Below are positions 1 to 14,800 of a DNA stretch of 64,000 nt, in pieces; within the stretch, counting starts at the first letter, position 1; every line of letters begins with the position of its first letter. The stretch covers positions 9,920,001 through 9,984,000 of the forward strand of contig NC_135124.1 of NCBI RefSeq assembly GCF_050908995.1. The letters run 5' to 3'. The DNA comes from Andrena cerasifolii. Taxonomy: Eukaryota > Arthropoda > Insecta > Hymenoptera > Andrenidae. The notes beneath the pieces were generated by a model. The model had not been told where the DNA came from. It searched no databases and was given only the letters and a program-made list of their open reading frames with translations. The translations under genes were made by a program, and so were the position numbers.

Positions 1-2741
1 TGATTTCAATCTTGATTCGTTTTTACCTCTATCGCCACCGATAATCGAGTGTCCCTCCGACGCGGATAAACTTTTTACACGCTGCTCGACGCCGATTCGA
101 CGCCTGAATGGATCGGTGCTCTTAGTTGCCGAGCTCCAGCGACTACTGTGTCATCGTTGGATCTCACTTTCGAGTTTCTTATATCGAGATAATGGAGCGG
201 AAGTAAAGTCTTGTTCGCCCGTTATAATTGGAGCGTTCTCTGTGAATTCACAAAAGGCACAATAGCTCTCCCCATCAGTCGTAGGGAATGGCAATATTCC
301 CGGAAAAATTTATTCCGGTAACATCCTTCGGCGGCATTCGTTACGCTTTACGAGGGAATTAAGCTGCTCCGTACAATGACTGTACAAAAGTCCCGGTTCT
401 CATGGTCAATTTATACAAAGAGGAGAAGCATCCATTCAGCGTGCAGTTGCTTGAATTCCCATTCTAATTGTCCCGCACTTTTTTGTTTCCATACTTCGCT
501 GTACCGAGGAAAATCTACATCTCGCCAACCTTTTCTATTCTTAAAAGAGAATTAGCGCCCGGAGAAAAAGTAAGAAAAGGAGATATTCGTTCGCTCCCCC
601 CGAGGATCTCGCCGAGGGAGGAGAATAATCACAATTGGAGGCGCTCTTCTTGCAAGCTCTATTTTACCATCGTTTGCACCAAGATAAGTTCTCCTCTTCC
701 TACATTTTTAATCATCTTCCTTCGTTACGTCTCCCCGCCGTACCAGCCCGACGATTTTTGCTCAGCAATTTATTCCCAACGAAATTCTAATCGCCCTCCT
801 CATATCGAGCAGAAAGCGCGCAGGAGATCTCTTAAGCTGCCCCTAATTGGATATCCCGGTCGTTTTAATACCGACGGGTTTTGCTTTCTTTTCGCCACTT
901 TCGCCTATCCTCCGACGAATGGACGAGGCGGAACCGAGCACGTCAATTTACTTCGCCGTGGCTTATCTACACGCTAATTTACCCTGCCAACTGCGCCGTC
1001 ACGGCGTCGTTAAATGCCCCGCAAAGAAAGCAACCGAGGCCGGCATCGATGTTGCATTCTCACCAGAGACCTCGATCCCGCCGAATAACTCGCGAAAGCG
1101 CATTTTAAATTGTAATTACCTTCGCTGCGAGCGCACAATGCAGCATCGGCTTCCGTGACGAATACTGGCGCAGCCGGTCGCGGAGTGGCCCTTCACAGCG
1201 CTCCGCCGCGCGGCATTAATAGAGAGTCAAGAGAAGCTGCCCTTTTCTCGCTGCCACCCTTCCAACGTTTGAGGAACAGAGAAGAGCCGTGCGTGCGTTT
1301 CGTCGGACAATTTATACCTCGGCTTTTGATCAGACCCCGCAACGAGTCTTCAAGGAAAATCCTTGCCTAACAAGTGGCTTGGACCTTTAATCCCTTCCCT
1401 CGCTCGCCTTTTAAAAGCGTGAAATAAAGAAGCCCGCTTCCGGGCGTGTGCACTCGTTGTCCCAGAGACGCCATTCTGGCTCTATTATGTGCTTAGTTGC
1501 ACTCCTTGCTCCTCTGCCGCGCAATCACACTACAGCCCCTGTTTCTTGACACCCGCCGTTCTCTTTTTGCTCGTTGCGCTTTCGACCCGACCATCCGGCC
1601 ACTGTTCGTGCGCCTCCTATCTTCCCGCTGGCCGCGCGCACGCCATCAGAAGCTTAGCCACCTCGCGCACCGACGTACTTTTTCTTTTTTTCTTTTTTTT
1701 TATCGCGAATGACTTTTAAGTGGCCTCCTTAAATACCCCATTACGCCCGAAAGCGGGTTATGAACGGGCGGGTTGTTACGCGGCCGCGGTGTAACCATAT
1801 CTTCAGGTCTTTATAAAAGCTCCTCCGCGAGATCGTCCTAATTGCCAGCCCCGAGTGAACGCTTTCCTAGCTCTTTTCCATGCTCGACGCTCCACCGATA
1901 ACACCGTCGGGCGAGCTTCCAGCACTCGGAAGAACGCTGGCCGCGAATACGACGCTGTTGCTCGGCCAGGAAAATTCGACGCTACGTCTCGCGCGGGAAT
2001 CACGATGATTAAGGCTCGAGTAGATTATTTCGCGCTCTGCAAATTGCAGGCGAAAATTGTTATTCCGTCGCCTGGCCCGTGTTGCGGTAATTTATTAGTG
2101 TAACGCGCGCCGCGCTCCCCCGAGGTGCGAAACGGGAAATCGTATTTTCGGGGGTTGTTACAGTGAACTGGCAAGTCCAGATATGGAGGACGTTTTAAGG
2201 GGGTTACTGGCGTGGAAATCAATGCATCTTAAGTGTATCCGCGCGGCACTGAATTCGCGGTCTTATCGACTTACTTCACGCAGAAGAAAAAAATGGCCTA
2301 ACTCAAGCCAACGATGGGACGTACTTCCGTCACGGGAGAAATCGTGCGGTTCGATTCGCTCGGCAAGACGGATGTTCCCGTGACGTGAGCGAGATCGCGT
2401 GGGTCGGAGTTCATGCATTAGGGCGGTATACTTCTGGCGACATATCTTGCCCCTCAAAACGTTCAGAGGCCGGTGAGATACTGAGGGGACGAACGAGCGG
2501 AAAAGAAGGACGAGATAGTTCGGTATAAATCAATAACCCGTATCAAGGCTCGTGATTCCAGACCTAAATGCCAATCTGCTCGTTCCTCTTCAGGCTTTGA
2601 TAAGAACAGTCATAAATACTTTAAGAACCTTTGCTATTTCATCTCCGAGTACATACTTTCACCAAATATAAAAATGCCTCCTTATATCCCAAAAGAGTTT
2701 AATGAAGTATTAAAATAGTTTAAAAAAAAATCATAAATTTC

Positions 2742-2766
2742 GGGGGCTGTTACGCGAGAAGCCCCC
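2742..2766. repeat. short GC hairpin
   Basis: GGGGGCT (2742-2748) and AGCCCCC (2760-2766) form a perfect 7-bp stem with an 11-nt loop. The sequence TTTCGGGGGCTGTTAC at 2738 recurs with one change at 2146-2161. It may be a remnant of a repeat family. Confidence 0.4.
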
Positions 2767-5700
2767 TCTAAGAATCAAATTCCACGTAATTATTAATTTA
2801 AACATCGTATCCACGCTTCCCAAAGTATCTTCCGATATCAACCCTCAAGTAAAACGCCTTACCATAACAGAAATATAAAAACGCGATTCTAAATCCACCG
2901 CTGTAGGAATCAGTCTAATGAGATCTACGTTGTAGGTACCGAGTTTGTACAAGCGCAGAATGCAAAAGTACAACGAGAACTCTGCAAAGAGGAACGAGTA
3001 CAAAGCAAAGTATACTTCTACAGGCATAATTACAACGGGTGCTGAATATCGCCATCGCTTCCCGGTGGGAAAGACTTGTGTAAGGAAATAGTGAGACACG
3101 TGGCTGTTTCCAGGCCGCTGAACTATTTTTCTGCGAGCACTTTTGGCACTGTCCGCGCGGGGCGAAGTTAAAAGATTCAACGGCCCAATCCTGGATTATA
3201 GAAATTCGATCGTTGTATACTAATGCAGCATCGGATTTGCAAACCTTCCTCTATCCGCTTCCGAGCCGAAGTGCTGCTCGTGGGGAGGGGGCCAGGGAAA
3301 AGTCAGCCCTCCCCTGCCCGTAAATCCGAACGCTCCGCGTCGAGGTAATGTCACCGAGTTCTCACGTGCGTCGCGCAGGTCGAGTTATTTTACTTCTTTG
3401 CCGGGCGGCGTCGGGACGCTGCGAAGCAATAAATCAGTTTTTCCACTCCAGACGACGTGCGCCGCGGCGCTGACGCGCTTCCTCCGTCGCTGCGTTATCA
3501 GCGGCGTCCTCGGGGGACGGGCGGAGAAGAAATGCCTGAGGAGACGGGGAAAGAAACGAGGAAAAGAGGGCAACGTTGCTCGTGCTGCCGTTCTTCAGCA
3601 TTTTTCCTGCTGTGCCCGTTTTTTCTTGCTCTTGTTACGTTCGATGCGCCAATTTGGCCCCTTTAGCGTTGATCCGTCTTTGCTCTCGCTGGTGGGTTCG
3701 TTTGTTGCTGGGCTTCTTATCGGTCTTACTCGTTGCAGAACTTTCAGACGAGACGTTTGCTTTCCGCGGAATGATCACTGTGCTTAAATGGTGGGTGTAA
3801 ATGGTGTCTATCGCCATCATTCTTATATTGAATATTCACACAGAAGATCCCAGTTTCAAGCGATGCTTGCTACGGCACGACGAGATAGAGAACGTAGGAG
3901 AAGAATTGGTGGCACGGATATCGGAGCCACCGATGCTTCAGTGGTGGCTGACAAATGTCTGTGTTCCAGACGCCAGTCTCCAGCCACGGGGTGTCTCATC
4001 CGAAACAGCCCTTCTTGTTTGCTTCTCGTTAGCCGCCTCCACGCCACGAGCGCTATTTCATTGCATTTCGAGTTTAGCCGTTTGTAACTTCTCTTTTCGA
4101 ATTAATCCCATGCTACTCGGGCCCGCGAGTGACATGTACACGTCTGACCAGCAGATTTATCCGTGTCCTAATTGCTCGGCCACCCGAGCCGTCAAACCGG
4201 GCCGAGCGTCTCTTCTTTGTGCGTTTCCAAAGGCTTCGATGCCTCGCGTTTATTTCCCCAGCCGCTGGAAAACAGCGCGTCACTAATCAAAATTAAGCGC
4301 GACGGAATTTATAGTCGACAAATGAGGCAGTGCGGAGCAATCGCTGACAGCCCAATGAGCAAAACGGGCACGGTTAAATAGCGCACTAGGTATGAAATAT
4401 TTCAGCCAATTAACCATTCACGCGTTGAGCCGCCGAATGATCAGAGGCGCGCCGCCGTGCGTGATTAAATTCCCACGGTGCGTTCGAACGCCGGATAAGA
4501 TTTCCCTCGTTACGCGGGATGGGGTCGATATAAAGGCGAATCGGCTGGCGACTGAATGAACACGCGAATCCCGTCGCGCCAAGAATAGGACTATCTCGAT
4601 GGCGGAGCAATCTCGATAAAGCAAAAGCTGCTTCGTGTGTTCCTGTCGAATGGAGAAGCGAAGGCAAAGGGGTGGCGAACGGGAGGCTGGGAATGGCTGC
4701 TCTCGCGACTCTCAGACGCGGGGATGCGGATGAAGATAGAAATACAAACGTTGTTTCTGCGTCTACGTGCCTTTTTGGATATGCCGCTGCAGGCATATCC
4801 GCGTTCCTTGCCTGTGTTCCGTTACGGTCACGGAATACAGCGTCGCGCACAGCTGCTCCGCGGTACTCGGAATTTAATTTGTCCCTCGGCTGACGCTGAT
4901 TTCAGACTTTCGGGTGCACTTTCTTTGGCCGGTAGGTAGACACTTATGTATTTCTCGTAATTAGCTGTCCCCTGTACAGGGGTGCGGAAGATAAATTGAA
5001 ATTATAGTTCAACGATTCCCGCGCGAGTCTGCGAAGCTGTAGGAAGCAGAAGAAAATCCGTGTTTGGGTAGCTCTTTATGGAAAACGAACGAGGCACTTT
5101 GAGGGTAGGGGCGCAATTAAAATGCCGATAAAAGCCACGTTTTATTTTGTTCCCTTCGCTCGATTCGGGGGAATGCGATTTATCTGGAACTTTGCTAAAA
5201 GTACTGCCCCTCCGTGTCGCGCACCCTTTTCTCGCGGAAGCCCGGCACCGGGTGCGGACGTGTTGGTGAATAGTGGCGGCGAAGGTTTTCCACGTAGTAT
5301 GCACTACGGGGAAGTCCTTAAATAATCCGCTTACCTCGCGATTGTTGCCAAATCGGATGGGGTAGGGGGGTGACGAGGAACGAGGGTGGCGGATCGAGGG
5401 GGGGTATCCGGCATTCCGATGGAAATCCAAAGTTTGTATAATTGCCGCGGCGAAAGAAAATACGGCGGGGAGAAGTGAAGGGCTCGCGGAGAGGCAAATT
5501 AATTAGAACCGCGAGAGATTATATTCCGCGGGATGTCTTCTCGTTATGAGTTCCTACGGGCGTGTTATTAATATTCGCGGGCGAGGTATCGACGGAAGGA
5601 AAACGAGATAAAGGAAGGCGCTGTTAATTCACCGTCGAACGCTGCCCCGTTTCCCATTTGCATCTTTCGGCCGTTGTCTCGAGTGTGCCGTTCCTTGTCC

Positions 5701-6973
5701 TCGGTTATTAATTCGCGAGCGACACGTCAGGCAGGTAGACAATTATGATTCATTCAACGTTCGTCATGATCCGCGACGCGTGGCATGATTTACGACGAAC
5801 TTCGGCTGCGCCCCGTCCTCTATCACGACGTGGCGACGCATCGGTATCGGAGGATCGGTTATATTCTACGTCAATGACATCGCGCAGACAGAGAAGACAA
5901 ATCGTGTCACTTGAGAACAATCGTCGCGATTACGGGGATCGTTGTATAGCGCTCGGGGGATCCGGTGAAAACCGGCGCAGCCGAACGAACGTAATCGGGA
6001 CCAACGAATAATTAATGTTTGAGTAAGCAGGGCATTCTCTAAATCCTAATTATTCCAGCGGGATTTCAGAATTATTGGAAGACCCACTTATTCCGCCAAC
6101 TTCCTGACAGTAGTCTTAATCCCTCCTAGGCTAGCAGCGTTACAGAACTTTTTTAATAAGAATTTCAGACTTTAATTAATAACACCTTAATGCGACAGCG
6201 AGGTGCGAGGGTAGACGGGTCAGGTAAACATTTTCTGAGTTACATCCACCCCGGCAAATTCACTTCCAATTATTTGTATTCGTTTGGAACCGTTTCAAAA
6301 TACGAATCAATATCCAGCGCAGCGAAACATTTTTTAGCCGAATGCGTCGCGTTGAGAGGCTGCCTGGGAACATGTCCGCCAACGATAACAGGAAAGATGC
6401 GCGTGACGAGCGACGTATCCATCCTAATAATACCGCCGACGAGGACTCATTTGGTCCGTATGCACCTGCTACTGGTAAATCAATAGCAGATACCCGCTGT
6501 CGCGTAATTTCTGCGCGTACCGGCTTGCATGCGTTAAACCGACTCACCCCCTTGGCTCGCCCCCAATCCCGTAGACCGTGGTGCCCGTGCCCCTTCGCCG
6601 AGGTGCAACCCCCCGTAGCGCGTAAGATAAATTCTCTTTGGCACTAATAGGCGTTAAATATTGGTTATGTACCCCGTGGTTCGGCAAACGCGGCCGCCCG
6701 CGCACCGAGGCTCGCATAATTCGATAATCATATCGGTATGATCCGCTGGACGAACTCGTGGTTAAGCGATCCAACAGCCTCGATCGGCTTCCGCGTGTGA
6801 ACAGCTTATCGAGTGTGCTCGAAGAGCAGCAGAGGACGGTCACTCATTTCTAGTCACTAACGAAGTACGGTGGCGATCGATAGAAGGCTCGAGGGTGATA
6901 TTTTTTTACACAGACGCGGTCGATAGAAGGTTCGGAGTGTTAAAGGCGAGGGAAACAATTCGGTTCAAGCGGC

Positions 6974-6988
6974 GGGGGGGGGGGGGGG
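6974..6988. repeat. poly-G tract (15 G)
   Basis: There are fifteen consecutive G residues. This length is prone to polymorphism and sequencing error. Confidence 0.95.
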
Positions 6989-9900
6989 TCGAAAATAATC
7001 GATACAATCCAGCTACGTGGCCCGCGTGAAATATTTTCACGATCGATGCAGCCATTACTTCCATACCGTTATTATTTATCGGGAAAACATTTAGACGCGC
7101 CAGGTACTAACAATCGGATTTTGTCAATGCGAAGCTTTAAAAGGGGACGAACGTCGAATCTAATGCAGCTACGCAAACGTCAAAGGGACGGGGTTTCTTT
7201 CATGTCTGCTCGATCGTGATTTCAATGCTTTCAAGCGGGAATTTTCCAAATTAAAAGCAGGTAGCAATTCAGTCTGGTCCGCCGTTTGGCCCATTCATAC
7301 GCCATAAGCTGAAAGCTCGTATAAAAGGGAACGGTTCGCCGCAACTCGAAGACGAAACTCCACGAAAAGTTGCGTTCGCACTCGGTGTCCGAAAGTGCTC
7401 GTGCATCTTTTCGACAGCGACTTCCCATCTATTTCAATGAAGCTATTTACTTACTTGAGGGCAATCAGTTGAAATTAATGGCACACGATGGAATATTCGT
7501 GCGATCGACGTGGGGGAAATATTTGAGGCCTACCAATAACGAATATCCTGAAAATTATTAAATTGCTTTAGGTAGTTCCTTGCTAGTAGCCAGTAAGCAG
7601 TTTATTTGATTTCCAAAGTAATTATGAAAGTGTACGATATATTACCGCAACTCAAACGTTTCCCCCAATTTCCAAAATCATACAGAATCGCTAGTACAGC
7701 TACGGTAGTAAAGCCATGAATTTTATTGAAACGTTAAAGATTCCATTCCCCAGTATAGCACGGATATTACACAGATGCGTCGAAATGAAACGTTTCACTG
7801 GCGAGCAAGCTCATTCCGAATCGGCGTTTAAGAGCGTTCGCATTTAATTTTTTTTTTTTTTTTTTTCATCGTTTGATTCAAGGATGAAGTGCTGAGCGTA
7901 TTTGTGCAGCTTCTGGGCCCGCGGATGCACGCCGCAGCCGAGCTTTATTCGAAAATATATTACGCCCCAGCGTACCGTAAGTCGGAAGCTTTGAAACAGT
8001 GAAGCCCTTTGAAAACGCGCCAGTCACGCTCCAGCAAAATTTGCTGGATTAATTATCCGACAATTTTATTCCCAGCTGCGTTTCGTAACCACCCTCCCAC
8101 CCTCCCGCGACTTAATTACGATATTTTGAAATTTGACCGCCGTGTACTTTCCGCTCGTGATCCACTTGTCGCGCGCTTCTCGCCAAGGAGGCTCCCCGGT
8201 GAATTTTTAACAAGGAGCAGCGCACATCGATTTATTTATGAACCAGCGTTTTCCCAACAGCGGCACTTTTGCGGACCGTTCCGTTGCGGTCGTATTTTTT
8301 CCGAGTTCAGTTCTGCGAATAAATCTCGCGTTGCCCCGTGTTCATGCAAGAAAAACGATCGTTGTCGCGCAACAGATGCGCCGAAATTTCCCTGCAAATT
8401 TACCGTTTAATTCGTCGAATATTTTACTGAAATTTCGCTGTTGAAACCAATCGATGTGTGCTCGCGCTCGATAGCCTGGCATTTAAATAACCCGCGCCGG
8501 AAGTTAGTGAAGGGATCATTAATCACTCGCGTCGGATTATAATAGCTTTCCGATGACGCTTTTTTTCTCGAAATTCTACAGAGATTGCGATGATCTAGAA
8601 TCGCAAAGGCATATCGATTCATTTTAGCGTAAAACATTCGCGCATTTCGGCTGGCCCCAAATTAATCCACAATTTCGAGAGGGGCTGTATAAAACAATAA
8701 ACCGATCGCCTCATTTGCGAAAAATTGCAGATCAAGTGGCAGATGTTCCGCGTCGACTAAAAGATTAATGCGAGGGAACGGTGGATGTAGGAGAAGCCGA
8801 GGGATTCGATGATATCGTGGCCATCTTCGTGATTTCCACTGTCGCAAGGTGAAATTTTGCGGATTAAGGGCGCATGAGGGGGCTGAGCAGCCCCTGGTGT
8901 ATCATTGAAACTCGTTCCAAGTGCTGGAGGAGAGGAACGAAGGATAGGAAGGGTAATTCCAGAGCTGAACTTCCGAAAGCTTAGGTCCCCGTGTAGTATC
9001 AACCGCGTTATTTATGCAGCGGCGGATTGAATGATTCGGGGTGCCATTAGGACTACAAAAGAGCTCTCGCCAGCGTGTACGCGACTACGGTGGGTTAGTT
9101 TAACCTGTATAGAAAGCGGAAAACTCCACCGCATTTAAACATTTTAAGTAACGAGCTTTTGCAAAAATATTTTCGCTGGCGCGAACGACGCTTCGCGTTT
9201 GCGACGCTCGTCCGCGGGATGGGTTTATCGCGGAAGGTAAACGGGACATAGAATAATGCAAGTAAAACGGAAAATATTTGCAGGGTTAAAGAATTGTTTC
9301 GGCGCGGAGCGCGAAACTTCCTTGATCATGTTAAGCATATTGCGCGAGACTGCTCTATGAAATATTCAGCGACATAAATTCGATACGGTGGTGCGCAATG
9401 GCGGCATGGACATTTCAACCCTAAACGCGCCAATGTTTTAATTGAACCTTCAATGTTTTTTATTTCATCCGCGGCTGGAATCACGAGGCTAAACAGAAAA
9501 CGATATTCGGAGAAGCTGAATTTGTATGGACGTTGCGCTTCGCGTTGCGAATACCTCCAGTTCGCGAAGCCTATGTATGTGGTTACCCTTGTTAACTAAA
9601 TATTTCATCGCGCAGCTCGACATAACGAAGCTGCCTGTGCAGAAACGAAACCCAACGCGAAAGAACCTCTAACAAGTTCGCCCGGCATCCGCCTTCGTCA
9701 GCCAATCGTTCACAGGGACCATCTCGATGCTGTCCCGGCCGTTTTAAAAAGTTCAGTCGGACGGCCCGCGTCGAACCCTCGTTCCCCAAGCGGTACGACT
9801 TTTCTGGTAAACACCTCCCCCTCGGTTTATTCTTCCATGTCGAAGCAGCACCGGAGGCATCTTCGCCGGTAGCCTCGTTACCACTCTAGACGCATAAATT

Positions 9901-11468
9901 GGAGGTGGTATGGGTGAAGAAAAGCATCCCCCTTGCGCCGCGAAGGGAGCGGCAACCGCCTTGCCTTTTCTACCCCCGACATTCATTAGGTAACTTGTAG
10001 AGAGACGCGAACCACGGTATACCCTTTCGAGATACGCACGACCCTACGCTTATGAAGTAATTTCACCTGCTAGAAGTGGTGGGAGGGAGGGTGAAGTTTT
10101 GCAGCCAGTAATAAACTTACGTCAGAGCGGGTGGCCTTTAGTCGGCGGTGTCGAGACGGTGAAAATCGACGTGAAATCGGTCGCCTGGCGGGAGGTAGTT
10201 TCTCCGAGTTCCGTCGCGCAAAATTCTAGCTTAGGAATGGGAGTATCCCATAACCGGCGTGATTTTTACTAAACGCGGATCTATCCGCAACGGGAATTAG
10301 TAACAAACGGGCCGCCAGCCGTTGCGAGTAAACAGCGGCGGGTATCGAAAAAGGGTTTCGAGCCGAGCGGCTCGAATGCAGTTGATAGAGGAGGCAGAGA
10401 GGACGGGAACCCGATGGTGCCGCTAATCGTATTGTTCGAATTCACGCGTGTTCCACGGTACGGTGCACGGAAATTCATGATCCTGGCGCGGCATTATTAC
10501 GAGTTTCGCGATCGTGACACGCCGCTATGTACTGCCGATCCGCTCATTACGTTTCATTTGTCCGGGGCCCGTGAGCGCCATTTATGCACGCCAGGCATCA
10601 TTAACCCTTTTAGCGACGGATGAGCGGGCTATCGATCGCGCGCAACGCACGCATATATCCGCGTGCATCTGGATAATGCAAGGGCATTCGAGCGCAATCG
10701 AACGGGACGGGTGGGTCGTTGGAAAGTTTCGAAGAAAGTTTGCCAGGCATCCGTTCGCTAGATAACCGGAAGATAGGCCGGCCTCGGTGATTAATGAATC
10801 TTTTTCTCGTAACGACCGAAGAGAATGGGAGAATGCTGGTGGGAAATGTATTGCAGCTGTACTTTGAAAGTATCCAATCTTTTAGCGGACACTGTACTTG
10901 GCACGTGATTATTTAAAAACGTGAGTTGCATTGGCGTTTTCGGCCGAGGAAGCAGGGAGTTTTCAGTTGAATATACCTACTTTCGATATACGGAAAATAT
11001 ACGGGTTCTCTATTCTGAAAGGGTTTGAATAATTCTAGCTTGATTAATTAGGCAGCTGCAGTTGGAAGGTAGCAAGACATTTCCTTCTGAAATTTTATAA
11101 TATTCTATTAATACCTTGGAGAGATAGTGGGCTCATTACAATTTTAAGGAGGTGTTTCAAGTCGAATTCCGAAGAATTTGTAGCTCGAAATTATTTAAGA
11201 GTAACTATTTCTGGTGTTCTACAGGTCGATCTGCCATCTAGTAACTTCATTAGAAGTCTGTTGGACGCTAGCTGATAACTGGTTATTGAAGTGAAGCAGG
11301 AAAATTTTAACAGCGGGGTGAAAATTAATTTTATTAATTAAACGCCTCTTATAAATAAAAAAAGTAAATTGAATTAAAGGGAAATTCGATTGATCTTTTT
11401 TAATGCAGGGGGATACAAGGGACACGGCAGAGAAAAATCACACATAGTGTAACTTCACATGTTAATGA

Positions 11469-11474
11469 TTTATT
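11469..11474 (-). promoter_or_regulatory. candidate distal polyadenylation signal AATAAA
   Basis: TTTATT on the plus strand reads AATAAA on the gene strand. It is followed within ~30 bases by GTGAAGTTACACTATGTGTG, a GT-rich downstream element. It sits where base composition changes. This signal is common by chance, so the assignment is tentative. Confidence 0.3.
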
Positions 11475-11684
11475 AACTTATTTCTCACATACAATAGTAT
11501 TATGCGTGAACGATCAAACATTGTATAAACAAAATTTACAAAATAAAGTATAAGTCTTTACAGCTAAAAGCTACTAGTAGTAGTGGATCACATAGCTTCA
11601 TACTTTTCTCCTCGGTGTCAGGCAAATATTGCCGACCGGGACTATTCCATTCTTTTTTTGTTTATTTTATGCTCTATCTCTCAT

Positions 11685-11872
11685 GTATATATATATTTAT
11701 TTATATTTATATATATATTTATATATTTATATTTTGTATTTATATTTGCATTTATATTCATATTTATAATCATATTTATATCCGTATTTATATTCATATT
11801 TATAGTCGCCGATATATAATACATATATTATATCACATAATATATATATTACATATATTATGCCAAATATTA
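11685..11872. repeat. AT-rich TATATTTA-type microsatellite
   Basis: Nearly 190 bases consist of TATA, TTTATA and TATTTA units with a few interruptions. It lies inside the presumed 3' UTR. It produces spurious Ile/Tyr-rich open frames on the plus strand. Confidence 0.85.
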
Positions 11873-14800
11873 AATAAGCTAGCTTCCCTAGTTGTTGCCC
11901 TAGTACGGAATTTTGGATTGGGGTGGTCAGGGGTGAAGATTGAAAGGGGTGGGTGGGAGGCGCAAAGGGTGTCGATGAGTGGAGGATTTTTGCGTATGGT
12001 ATGTGTGTTTTGTGTTCCTTGTTTTTCCATAGTACAGACGTATATTACACTCACTTTAGATTCAACGATTTTCTATCTTGTAAATATAAAATTATCATCT
12101 CTTATTGTAATACCACTGACAATTGATATAGTAATATGTATAGCTATTATCTGCGTTAATAATCATATTGTACACCAAGAAGTGCATTCATCGCTGTCAC
12201 TTAGATCTGTTTTTATCGGTAATCCTGTGATCACGGTTGAATCGTTCAGTTTTTCTTCTTTTCTTCTTTATTATTTTATTTTTTTTTTTTGGTGCCTCTT
12301 AAAACTACATTCGTTCGCCGAAATCTTCCTTTTCGTTATCCTCATCTCGCTCTGTCTCTCGTATTCACTCACACAGCCACACATACACACTGTACAGTTC
12401 GCGACATTGAACAAAAGTCGCACCGTGCTCCTTCCCTTCTTTCTTTCCTTCCCTTTTTTTTTATATCTCTCTCAAAACATAACAAGCGAACGAAACGCTC
12501 CGTTAAATATAACTACATTCTTTCTTCTTCCATTTTGATAAATAATATTAATAAATATCTGCCGAAAAAACCCGTGCTTCTCAGTCACGCATCAATAACT
12601 ATCGGTATATAGGTTCTCCAAAAGATTTGTTTCCCTCACGATCGTTAGTCGCGATCCTCGCCTAAACGCGTCAACTAACATCTTTAGCCACTAATTCATC
12701 GCACTCGTCCGCCCATCGCAGAAAGAAAAGAAAGGATACGAAAAAAGAAAACCGATACGCAGAGTGTCGACTAACGTAGGCCTCTTTTTTTTCTTATAGT
12801 TTCACGCTGTCCATACACGCGCTTCTCTGTGCTCATCGATTCGTCGCTTCGTTTCGAGAAAAAGCAACGCGGTTCGACCTGCGTCGCATCCACGATTTCA
12901 ACGTGACTCGAGGATTTCTCTTTTCTATCTATAAAAATTGATCGAACTTGTATCTTCTCGACCTAAGACAACGAATCCACGCTTCGTTCATTTTTGCTAG
13001 AATTTATGTCTCTAGGGAGACGAGTTTGAAATTAAAAACACAAATTGGTCACTGATTCATAAAACGTCATCTGACAGTTGACGAGAGTCAGCTAGACACC
13101 AGATGAGAAAAATTATTCATAGAAAAATAGAGCTATGAGCTACACCAATACCGATATAATAACAATACGTCACAAAAACGATACAAATGATCCATAATCG
13201 AATACATATATTAAGGGATAAATCTAGAGCCTGAAGCAAGAAGGAATATGGCGGTCACGCCACGATTTAATTACGCCAAATAACATTAATGAATGACAAT
13301 CAGTTGTGGAACTTTTGACAGTTCGCTTCGCTGACGCTAAAAGAAAACTTATACCCTTAACAATATAATTCTGTAACTAAAGCCTGAACACTCTAGATTC
13401 ATACATCGTTTCTTTTTCTAGTTTCATGCTCTAGATCTATTCTATATATTAATTTTCCCCTAAAAAACCATCGAAAGAGAAATTTATAATAAGAAAAAGG
13501 GTTCGCAGAGAACTGGGCTTGGCTAGAAGCTTCTTCTCGACGCGCGTCGCTTTTTCAGCTCATCCTCATCCGAACAAACGCAGCCCTCGTCCCAAGATTC
13601 GCATAAATATTAAATAATGCGCACGCAGACGATTATCGTACAGTGATAATTACCGATATAAGGCGTATGTATAGTTATTTACAGTAATACGGAAAATATA
13701 CAAAGGACGTCAGCGCTACATAGTACTTATAATACGTACTCTCGATCATAAAGACGTGTTTGATTCTTGCGTACATTACGTTACTGAGGTAAGTCTTTAC
13801 TGGTTTACAAACTTATCCTCCCCGGTTGGGAGAGGCCGAGAAAGCTTCCCCCTCGTGCTGGATCGATTTATACGAAACTATTTAACGACTGGCCGCGGGG
13901 CGGAATCACATCCCGCCAAGCGGCCATCGACTGGGCGAAGGAATCGGGCGATAAAATTAGAATTGCCTTACGTTTAATTAACGGTCCCATTTTTGTGTAC
14001 AGCGATGCCAGCCGTTTGCACGTTTCCATTCGCACGATCCTCGAATGCTTCGACACTTCGTCCCTCTCTCCATGTTTTCCTATCGAAAGAACTTTTTACC
14101 GATCTCGAAGATCGTCGTCCGCGGCCGGTGATATGTCTTTCGCCACTGATCGAAACGGAAATCTACGAATCTGAGATATAAACGCTTGTTGGTCTTCCAG
14201 AGGCTCTAAGTGTCTCTTCGCTGTTCGCGTTTCGCTTTTTTTTTTGTCGTTTCGTGGAAGGAAGGAAGCGAGATTTTTATTTTTTTTTAATTTTAATGCG
14301 TACGAGGAGAGACCCGTCGACACGTCCGTCTTGTCGCGAGCTTTTGATTTGCTTTGATGTTACGTCGCTGATGAGAGGCGCGTGAACTTAATCGATCAGG
14401 AAACTGAAGACCCATGACCCTCAACTAGCTGGTGTGTTATTTATTCGTGCCCGGAATCGTAACGATCACTCGTTGCTACGACGGGATTTTTCAACGCACT
14501 CGAACACCTTGACGTTGCGGTCTCGATACGGAATACATATTAGTGGTCCTTGCATTTAGAATGTCAGTGAATTCGATCCAGCAGATCTTAGGTTTACGCG
14601 TACTGTTCGGAGAATGCAACTGAAACTACGATACCATCAGAAACGTGTAAGGACAGAGTGTTGCTAGATGTTGGAGCAAACTTTGGAAGCAAGCTACAGT
14701 TCCTTCATTCTGTTTAGTAATAGTAAGGAAGACCAATTGCGAATCTTCAGGTCATTCAGTTTAACCATCAGTCGGGTCATTAAGCTCAAGAATTTCGGCC

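Larger units (their letters stand above)
1..11449. other. intergenic DNA, no supported gene
   Basis: Open frames here are short (under 170 codons), start at random ATGs, overlap on both strands and contain no recognisable domain. Base composition is CpG-rich with scattered AT-rich patches. Visible items are a small G/C hairpin at 2742-2766, a 15-base G run at 6974-6988 and a T run near 7848-7866. I see no tRNA, rRNA or convincing exon. Confidence 0.5.

Noticed and set aside
11615..12538. 307-codon plus-strand open frame
   Set aside because: Its N-terminal third is an Ile/Tyr product of the TATTTA microsatellite and the rest is low-complexity. It lies antisense to the presumed 3' UTR and has no domain.
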